From Aporrectodea caliginosa (taxonomy: Eukaryota > Annelida > Clitellata > Crassiclitellata > Lumbricidae), in the NCBI GenBank assembly GCA_020284085.1, contig JACEVL010000418.1, forward strand, positions 164,501-228,500: 64,000 nucleotides of DNA. The letters run 5' to 3'. Shown here in pieces: positions 56,728-64,000 of the stretch. Below the pieces are notes generated by a model that was not told the origin of the DNA, ran no database searches, and saw only the letters and a program-made list of their open reading frames with translations. Within the stretch, counting starts at the first letter, position 1. The number at the start of each line of letters is the position of its first letter. A program made the position numbers and the translations under genes.

Positions 56728-57198
56728 CCAAGAAAAAAACTTACTGACGTTTTGTTGAACAGTCGGCAGATACACGTCAGATAAGATTAATTTTACAAGC
56801 AATGTTTCAAAAATGTTCAACCTGACAGAAGTCAAGGCAGCGCAGGTGACGATGTTGTTAGGTCGGTATAGATTTATTTAAATGATTAAGGTCTACGATG
56901 TCAAATGAGAATGTGTTATTTTTTGTCAGTGACTCAACAAGCCATAAGTTTCTTACTATTCGGAACTTTGCAATTCGATGTATGGATAGGCCCTATTCAA
57001 CAAGTTGTGCCACTTTATTTGTATTAACTTTTGTAATGGTGGAGCCAAACCTGAAATTGAAATGTTGTTCCTCGTAAGGTTCCTACACAAACGTTCAACT
57101 TGAGTTTCTATGTTATGTTTACACAGTGAGAGGACGGAATCGGAGAAACCTTGGGCCAGTCGAACTGAATCAACCAGACAGACAGCTACAGCAGAGAA

Positions 57199-57262
57199 AT
57201 GATTCTTAAAGTGGCCTTGAGTCTGCTAGTATTCACTTTATTGGAAGAAATATCAATTGAAG
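57199..57262 (+). CDS. Signal-peptide exon of the plus-strand D1 paralogue
   Basis: It encodes M-I-L-K-V-A-L-S-L-L-V-F-T-L-L-E-E-I-S-I-E and one base of a further codon: a basic residue and then a hydrophobic core. It is homologous to the minus-strand exon at 28343, including the phase-1 end and the upstream GAATCAAC...GAGAAATG context. The donor, G|GTTTTTAA, is weak, so the real exon end could differ slightly. It marks the 5' end of a second gene of the Ig-mucin family facing away from the first. Confidence 0.65.
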
Positions 57263-57572
57263 GTTTTTAAAAATGTTGTTTTAGCGTTTTCTTCAGGAAG
57301 AAATATTACGGATAATACTTGGCGAATACGCCATTCGTGTGAAAGCGAACTGAGCTAATTCTGTTATTTTCAGAGAGCAGCCCGCTTTGACAAGCAGAAG
57401 TCCTTATTATAATTATTGATCGCATATTTGCTTTACCTATCTTGCATTAGAGAATGCAGAAACGCCTTTTCTTCAAAACACATCGTTTTAATCATAAATG
57501 GAAAGCTTCAAAACAATGTTTTCTTAAACAGTTTTAATAGTAATACAATCTAAAGCATTTGTTTTCTGTAAG

Positions 57573-57893
57573 GTGCTGAATGCTTGCCGGATCTGAAGAA
57601 CACAGCTGTTTATGAAGGAGACCACAACTCAATAATGAATCTAACAGCTGACCCTAACAACGTAAAGTGGACAATCATTCCAACATCTGACGAGTTTGGT
57701 AGTTACACTATCTCGGATTTTGGCGGTTACAGGGATCCTTCATTGACTAGACTCTTCTATCTTAATCAAAGCGGTCTGGTAATACTTGACGCCACAACGA
57801 CTCCAAATGGCCTACCGATTTCAACTTCTGGGCTGTACATCGCACAGTGTGCGAACAATGACAACAGGACAGGAGCCAAACTCGTTGTCGTCC
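57573..57893 (+). CDS. D1-type Ig-like domain exon of the plus-strand paralogue
   Basis: A 321-bp symmetric phase 1-1 exon (acceptor TTTCTGTAAG|GT, donor C|GTGAGT). The product starts G-A-E-C-L-P-D-L-K-N-T-A-V-Y-E-G and has Trp in VKWTI, PTSDEFGSYTI, GLYIAQC and NRTGAKLVVV. All Ig landmarks are intact. It is closest to D1-B in length and wording. No D2 or mucin exon was found between 57894 and 64000, which is filled by retrotransposon relics; they may lie farther right, or the gene may be a truncated copy. Confidence 0.8.
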
Positions 57894-58440
57894 GTGAGTA
57901 GCTTAATTGGAATTTATGTTACGTTAAATACTATTGGAATTATGCATTCGAGAGATTGACATCTTACATTTTATGACGAGGGTGTATTTTTGTGTTATTC
58001 CAGCTTTGTGCTTATGTATGAATTAACCAGGCTGCTCATATATTGCGTTTTGAATAACTCTCAAATGCGGACTATCTCACAAAGATTGTTTATAGAAATG
58101 GAGTTAAATGCAACACCACGCTGCGCAGCTACAGTCTGTCCCAAAGGTAGATCCGAGACATAGGAAAGCACGATGGGATCGAGTCATTGTAAGGAAATCA
58201 GATATCTTTATGCTAACTTCTGCTACAACTATATAAATATCGAGTTTAATAAGTTGATTAGACTCGATATTTCGATAGTTCGCTCTGCAACATGAGTATG
58301 GAGCGGTACCTAGACTCTCATGCTCCTGTTCGAAACAATACTAATACGAAAGGAACTGGACGGTCTATGGGTTAACGTTGAATGTTCTACCTCAAACAAA
58401 TTTACTCGTATACTCGAGAGGATTCACTTAAAGACACCCT
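57894..58440. other. Downstream intron or flank, no recognised content
   Basis: AT-rich non-coding sequence with a short inverted repeat (ATATCGAGTTTAAT and GACTCGATAT near 58237-58272). Confidence 0.4.
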
Positions 58441-58529
58441 CTGATGCCGCCAAAGAGGAATGATGGCGCTCCCAAATCTGAATGCAGAGTCGTTTGTTCC
58501 AAAAGAAACGTCGTAGCTATTGACGAAGC

Positions 58530-59326
58530 TGCCGGCGATTATAAAAAGACCCTCTGGAAAATTCTTCACTCTCTACTCTTTTCTCCATCTTCCTGCATTA
58601 CACCAGATGAACAATTACAGATCAGACTTCTTTGTTGGCTAAATAGCTGAGATACGTGAATCAACCAAAGATACAAAAATTCAGATCTACATCCCCCCGT
58701 CGCATGCTCTTGTTGAATTTGATGAAATTGCTGCTATTGACGTGGACAAGTTGCTTCCTGACTCTTATACACAACAAAGTGAACTTGACTCTACACCCAT
58801 CTGGCTTCTAAAAACTCTATCTTCTGTCTTTGCGCCTTATTTGCTCTTGTCATTAATGCCTGTCCAAATCAGTCCACTTTCCCAGGTAACCATACATATA
58901 CCATCACTCGACTCTGTATCAAAAAGTCTGATCTTGATCAATCAGACCCTGCAAATCTGTCATTCATTTCTAAGCTTATTGACCGCGTTGTCTATATTCG
59001 ACAGAAACAGCGGTTTAAATGTTTATAAAGATATTGTGCTGGACCTAGAGTTCAAAACGGTTCTTCTCCTCCTTGATTTTAGTACCGCTGTTGATTGCTT
59101 TGACCATTCTATCCTTCCCCGGATCCTTCAGAAGCAATTTGAAATCTCTGCGTCTGCACTACTCTGGATCTCCTCTTTTCTTATTTCCAGGACTCACAAC
59201 GTCTGCTCTGGTGCTAAATTTTCTAAAACTTTTAATTTAATCTTTTGCATGTCCAGGGTTCCATTCTTGGTCCGCTGCTATTTTCATCCTATGCAGATTA
59301 CGTTAAGGTATTTCTATCCATACTGA
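58530..59326 (+). mobile_element. Decayed L2-like reverse transcriptase, first half
   Basis: In shifting frames: DYKKTLWKILHSLL, then LDSTPIWLLKTLSSVF, then LSFISKLIDRVV, then LLLLDFSTAVDCFDHSIL, then VQGSILGPLLFSSYAD near 59250-59300. These are the successive landmarks of L2/CR1 RT in the right order, with many stops. The last, YAD, is immediately followed by the insertion at about 59330. Confidence 0.7.
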
Positions 59327-59331
59327 CGCTT

Positions 59332-59885
59332 TTATTTTAATATCAAGAGATTAGGTGAAGAACGAATAGCTAGAGGGATATTATTCCACGCCAAGGTACC
59401 AGTAAATTTGATAGAGAATAAACGAGTATTAGTGTGAGCATAGTCACGACGATAGGAATTCGAACCTCTCGTGTTGTAAGAATGGATGCTGGAAGTACGA
59501 CAAAAGAAGCCTTTGAAAACCAGTGGTAACAAGTCATGATCATAGCGATACATAAATTCCCCGATTTGAGCGATCCTTATCTGTTCAACCCTTAATAATC
59601 CAAACTCAGAAAATAGTTGCTTAGTGTGAGAACCATATGGAACACCTGCTAAGAAACGGACAGCGCGTTTTTGCAGGATAGTTAAGCTATGGAGCCGAGA
59701 TTTATAAGTTGAGGCCCATACCATATTGCAGTAAGAAAGGTAGGGGTAAATGAGTGAGTAGTATAGAGTAGTACGAGTGTAAGATGGTAGCAGATAAGAA
59801 ATACGAGATAAAATTCCAATATTCTTAGCAATTTTTGATGAAATATTTCTTATATGCTCATTCCATGTTAAGTTTTGGTCTACGC
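59332..59885 (-). mobile_element. Non-LTR RT C-terminal piece, inverted half of a probable twin-primed insertion
   Basis: Minus-strand frames read LTWNEHIRNISSKIAKNIGIL, then LYYSLIYPYLSYCNMVWAS, then FMYRYDHDLLPLVF and FSIKFTGTLAWNNIPL, ending at LLILK. It belongs to the same family as 47134-47488/54041-54610. Immediately to its right the family's 3' region continues on the opposite strand. Confidence 0.8.
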
Positions 59886-60565
59886 TCCCTCTTAGTTAAC
59901 GAATTAATTGACTTAACTTAGTTGTATTTGTCTGTACTGCTATTTTAGTTAAGATTGTATATTCTTTTCTTAATGTCGTTTAATGAACTCTTCTTATGTT
60001 TTTGTTTGATTAAGACTTATTCCAATCTAAGTATCGACTGGCTGTAATTTAGCGGGATCCATGATCCCTTCTGGACCCCATGTAACCAGTAGGCCTACAT
60101 ATCTAATTCATTGCCTTATTGTTTCATTGTTGTTGTTCTCTTCCTAATATTGGTTACATAAATAAATGACTGATTGAAATTACTGATTAATTAAATTAGA
60201 TTATTTTGTCTGTAATGCTGTTTTAGCTAAAATTGTGGCAAATTAGATGATTTTGTCTGTAATGATATTTTAGTGAAGATTTTATATTCTTTTGTTATTG
60301 TGATTTTTGATGGATCCATCTTATTTTATTTGGTTTTGTTTGTTGTTTGTTTTTTGAGCCCAAGGCTTACTCTATTCTAAGTATCATTGACTGTCTTTCT
60401 TTCCTTATCTGTATTTTTTATAGGTGTCCCTATTTAGCGGGATCCATGATCCCTTCTGGGCCTCCTTGTAGCCAGTACATGTCAAACCATTGTCTTACTG
60501 TTTCATTGTTCGTTTTTCTCTCTTCTGATGGTTACAGAAATAAATGATTGATTGATTGATTGATG
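59886..60565 (+). mobile_element. 3' regions of the same non-LTR family, partly duplicated, with (ATTG)n tail
   Basis: The CTTAGTTAAC...AACTTAGTTG start resembles the 3' region of the 54041 copy (ACTTAGTTAACTAG). The block TTAGCGGGATCCATGATCCC plus GTTTCATTGTT occurs twice (about 60050-60135 and 60435-60515), so the 3' end is tandemly duplicated. The second copy ends in AATAAATGATTGATTGATTG, a simple-repeat tail. Confidence 0.65.
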
Positions 60566-60569
60566 GCAC

Positions 60570-61175
60570 CCAACTATATTTAAAAAAACTTTCGACTACT
60601 AACTACCTAGTTACCAATAACTCAAAACCAGACTCACTGCTGGCTTCCATGAGATACAATCTTGGTGTGCCTCTATGCGCCTGAAGTTAGACAAAAGTAA
60701 AATGGAATAATAGGCCTACTTTTGACCGTCGGTACCGATCAAATCTTCACTTGAAAACTGTCTCCCTCCACCTAGATGAAACCTGTTCTATCCAGCCTTG
60801 TAATGCAGTTCGTAATCTTGTAGCTCTTCTTTATAGTAAACTTCTTACGTCATATCATGTAGGCTCTATTACTGAAGCCTGTTTTTTATATCCGACTAAT
60901 ACGTCAAATCACATGCTGCCTAAACGAGCATTGGTTTCAAGTCTTAGTCCACTCGCTTGTATTCTCCAAGATTGACTAATTTAATTTATGCTCTACGGTC
61001 AATGGTTTGCCAAAATCTACCTAATCACCTCTTGCCTCTTCGATCAATAGTTTCAAATCAAAACTTACAACACATCTTTTCTCTAAGGACTCTGACTAGT
61101 TACTACGTTGTAACGAGTCTCTTGAGTAAAACTTCGCTTATTAAGGCGCGTTATAGATCCAAGTTGTATTGTATT
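60570..61175 (+). mobile_element. Decayed L2-like reverse transcriptase, second half
   Basis: Reads GTQLYLKKLSTTNYL right after the inserted block, then LHLDETCSIQPCNAVRNLVAL and LTNLIYALRSMVCQNL, ending near GGCGCGTTATAGATCCAAGTTG, an L2-type 3' end. It follows in order from 58530-59326, so the block at 59332-60565 entered near the catalytic YADD region. Confidence 0.6.
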
Positions 61176-61188
61176 GTATAATGTAATG

Positions 61189-61688
61189 TAATTAGCAACT
61201 TCTATTGCGCCGGTGTCTAATGCACAAGGCATCAAACGATGGCGCATCAAAACAATCCGTAATCAGGTCAAATCCAGAAGATCAGTCCGTAAGAGACAGA
61301 GAGGCAGCCTAAGGTGGATAAGCAATTTGAAAGAGGTAAGTATTTCAGCCGAGAACACGAAATGACACAAGCGACTGAGGCACAGCGTACAGACACAGGA
61401 AGAGAGTTCCAAAAAGTAGGTCCAGTAACTGAAAAAGCTCGTTCACCGAGAACAGTTCTTGATTTAGGTATGACCAGACAAAGACAATCAGATGACCTCA
61501 TTGAATAATGATAAGTCAGAGGAATAAGAACAGATTTTAAATATTGTGGTTGGCCAGAGTTCAAAGTTTTATAAACTATGAGCCCCAGTTTGAAACGAAT
61601 TCTTTGCTCAACAGGAAGCCAATGCAGAGATTTAAGCAGAGGGTTATATGTTCATATTTGGATGTATTAGTTATGGCTCTAGGAAGTG
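61189..61688 (-). mobile_element. 5'-truncated copy of the L2-like family at 25955
   Basis: On the minus strand it matches the end of 25955-27590: SGQPQYLKSV, LTYHYSMRSSDCLCLVIPKSRTVLGERAFSV, then GPTFWNSLPVSVR, the shared 3' region (GCGCCGGTGTCTAATGCACA on the plus strand) and an ATTACATT/ACAATACA tail. Here the frame after ERAFSV is intact, showing that the 27350 copy lost one base. Confidence 0.88.
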
Positions 61689-62735
61689 CGGCATCTAATG
61701 CGCAACAGTAGGCCTAGTGGTTATTGAGTTGCGGCTGACTGAGTATTAGCAGTCATTGGATGAATATCTTCACAGGGTGCAGTGCTCAACGTCCGACGAC
61801 GAGGTTGAAATGAGACTGGGACATAAAGCTCTTGCTGCATGTTGATGTGGTGTCGACCATTGAGGGGCGGTCCAGACAAAGAATCTTGAATCCTGTCCTC
61901 GACTGGAAGCCATTGGTGCGTGTCCTCACAAGTGAACCGATATATGAAAGGACTCGGGCAGATTTGTCAGTATTCTTGCCGCGCAATAATTATTGAGGGC
62001 AGAATGAAGCTGATCCACGCTGGATTCGACAACTCTTCAAGGATGGAATTACAGTAGTCTAAGCGCGTCCGAATAAAGGAATAGGCCTATGTGAGCGTGC
62101 CACAGTGCCACACTAAACGACATATTCCGTAGAACGACTCGTGTCTGACGTAGCTGATAATAGCAGGACATGCAGAGAGAGGTCATCTGGTCAGCAATGG
62201 ATAGTTCTTTGAACAGCAGCAAACTCAAGTCGTGTGCGATGTTAGATATTTTCCAGTCACGAAATCGCTTCTTAGTCGCTTCTTCTTAAAATGTTAAGCC
62301 ATTTCTGGTGATATGTCCAAAGATATGGAGCATCTTCGTTGGAGCAGAAGGAAGGATATCCACGATGGTATTTCAGCAACAACTTTAGCACACTGTTTGG
62401 CTCGTTATTTAATTGGTCGTATTGCACTGCAGAAATCCCGTAGGTAAATTTATTGATTCTCAACAGAACAAATTCTTTTGCTTTGATGCAGTTTATTGTT
62501 AAGCAGACGATAGGCTTGCATGAAATCCTATAAAGAATCGAAACGTCGGAACTTGTAATTATTCTGTATCACCTTATTATAGTGAGGGCTGTTAGACCGA
62601 AAATTTAAGCGGATGGGGACCGACTGGACAAAAGCACCAAACTTTTGTGTACTTAGGTTTGGTCATATGGTAATGATTTAGGGTAGGAGACACGCGATCC
62701 GACCACGGGGTCACCCCTCAAAAATGCATTTTAAC
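61689..62735. other. No recognised content
   Basis: Only short unsupported frames on either strand. Confidence 0.4.
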
Positions 62736-63200
62736 CAAGATGGCGGCCAATAATGGCGCCAGCACAGAAAACAGTATATATCAGGTCACAGGTAAGCTAC
62801 ACAAAAACAATCGAAGTATCAAATTTAACATTGTCAAGGTCAAGGAATCGATTTATCGTAGTGGCAATAGTGTCCGAATGCTGCTTATCAAGATGGCGGT
62901 CAATATGGCCGCAAAACACAAAAAAATATGTATATATCAGGTCAGAGGTAAGCTACAATAGCAAATGAAGTGTCGAATAATATTTTCAAGCTCAAAGAAT
63001 CGATTTATCGTAGTGGCAATAGTGTCCGAATGTTACTATCCAAGATGGCGGTCAATATGGCCGCCAAAACACAAAAATATGTATACATCAGGTCAGAGGT
63101 AAGCTACAATAACAAATGAAGTGTCGAATATAATATTTCCAAGGTCAAGGAATCGATTTATCGTAGTGGCAATAGTGCCGAATGTTACTATCCAAGATGG
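62736..63200. repeat. ~152-bp tandem repeat with AAGATGGCGG motif
   Basis: Three full units and part of a fourth, with CAAGATGGCGG at about 62737, 62890, 63042 and 63192. Units share GGTCA-AGGTAAGCTACA and AATCGATTTATCGTAGTGGCAATAGTG. It is similar in style, but not in sequence outside the core motif, to the subrepeats at 34.1-34.7 kb, and may be one terminus of another such element. Confidence 0.85.
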
Positions 63201-63314
63201 CTTTCCAATATAGAGTTCACGAGTGCTGAGCTACGAATGCTCAATTTAATCGCGCCAAAAGTGCGAGCTCGAACCTGTATCCAGTCGTGAAGCTAGATGG
63301 GCTGGATTCAAGTG

Positions 63315-63830
63315 ATTAAGCAAATTACCGCCTGATTGCAAATGTGACATTTCCTTCAAAGGTCCTGGAACCAGTAGAAAGCATTGTTGCTATTAGTTTA
63401 TCTAGATATAAATAGTTTGCTTTCCTCCTAGCAGTCTGGCCTTAAGAAGAATCACTCTATGGAGACTCTCCAAAACGCCTCAGGACTGTCTGACCTCTGG
63501 TGGCGCCATAGATGTCGGACATCTCTCTCTCCTGACCATCTTCGATGTCAGCTCAGCTTTTGACGCTCTTGACCCATAATACTTTTGACTACCTGTATTC
63601 AACGCCTTTCTGCCTAAAACGAATGACGGAAAACCGCTAGAGTGTCTTCGTATCCTTAAGGTCGCATCGTCGATGTCAATTACCGTGGCAGCTATGGATC
63701 GTATCATGTCCAGCAAATGGGTATTAGCCCCTTTTGGTGGACGATAGGTTTTATGTGCTGTACCCGATGCTGTATATTATCTAATTGTGAAACATCGAGG
63801 ACCTTATTCGGAGAAGCGTTGGAGCTTGTG
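63315..63830 (+). mobile_element. Heavily decayed CR1/L2-like RT relic
   Basis: Plus strand: ANYRLIANVTFPSKVLEPVES (compare NYRPISNLxFxSKVLERV), then LTIFDVSSAFDALDP (compare LLDLSAAFDTVDH) and a weak VPQGS-like region near 63700. Stops are frequent. The last 170 bases of the window (63831-64000) show nothing recognisable. Confidence 0.55.
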
Positions 63831-64000
63831 AACCAGATAAGGCTAAATGTTTGACGATACTGCAAGACCTAAACTCAGATCTGCCACGATCAAGTGATGA
63901 TGGCGAATTGTCGATCGTAAGATGTGCCAAACCATGGAAGCCACTGAAAGTCAATCATAGAGGGCACCAACTTATCCAATAGCCTGCTTCAATTCAGAAC

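Overview
The window looks like animal (metazoan, non-vertebrate) genomic DNA: short exons with GT/AG splice sites, long introns, long microsatellites, tRNA-derived SINEs, and CR1/L2-like, LTR, hAT, Tc1/mariner and piggyBac-type elements. A lophotrochozoan such as a mollusc is my best guess, but the sequence does not settle it. No bacterial-style operons, rRNA or CRISPR arrays are present.

Left part, minus strand (1-28394). A large secreted-type gene is read right to left. A signal-peptide exon (28343-28394) is followed by three copies of one module: Ig-like domain D1, Ig-like domain D2, then a Thr/Pro mucin-like stalk in a single giant exon. The modules are C (25315-14823), B (11909-5153) and A (3985 to beyond the left edge). 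Every exon boundary I could place has a consensus-compatible splice site and every intron is phase 1, so exons can be skipped or duplicated without losing frame. I found no signal-peptide exon in front of modules B or A, so I favour one gene with tandem modules over three genes. Module C has a broken D1, and the stalks of C and B carry frameshifts. The stalks use different tandem units: 39 bp (A), 24 and 36 bp (B), 45 bp (C).

Right part, plus strand (57199-57893). A paralogue starts here in the opposite orientation, with a homologous signal-peptide exon and a D1 exon. No D2 or stalk follows within the window. The two genes are therefore divergent, with 5' ends about 29 kb apart.

The DNA between and within these genes is mostly mobile-element material. 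Main items: an 803-bp hAT-like MITE with perfect 8-bp target duplication (22105-22907), nested in a 2.95-kb inverted-repeat element; an L2/CR1-like reverse transcriptase (25955-27590) and a 3' copy of it (61189-61688); a deleted piggyBac (31515-32352) whose empty site survives in a paralogous copy at 44270; a 1-kb segment flanked by about 265-bp direct repeats (31068-33479); a 2.8-kb element with tandem-repeat inverted termini (34085-36880); an RPA-like zinc-ribbon ORF (43515-44150); and a multi-layer nest at 47134-54610. In that nest a non-LTR retrotransposon is split by an LTR element, which carries a hAT element in its 3' LTR and has a DD37E-type Tc1/mariner element at its edge. A probable twin-primed retrotransposon insertion lies at 59332-60565 inside an older reverse-transcriptase relic.

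The least familiar biology is the phase-1 D1-D2-mucin gene family, followed by the RPA-like mobile unit.
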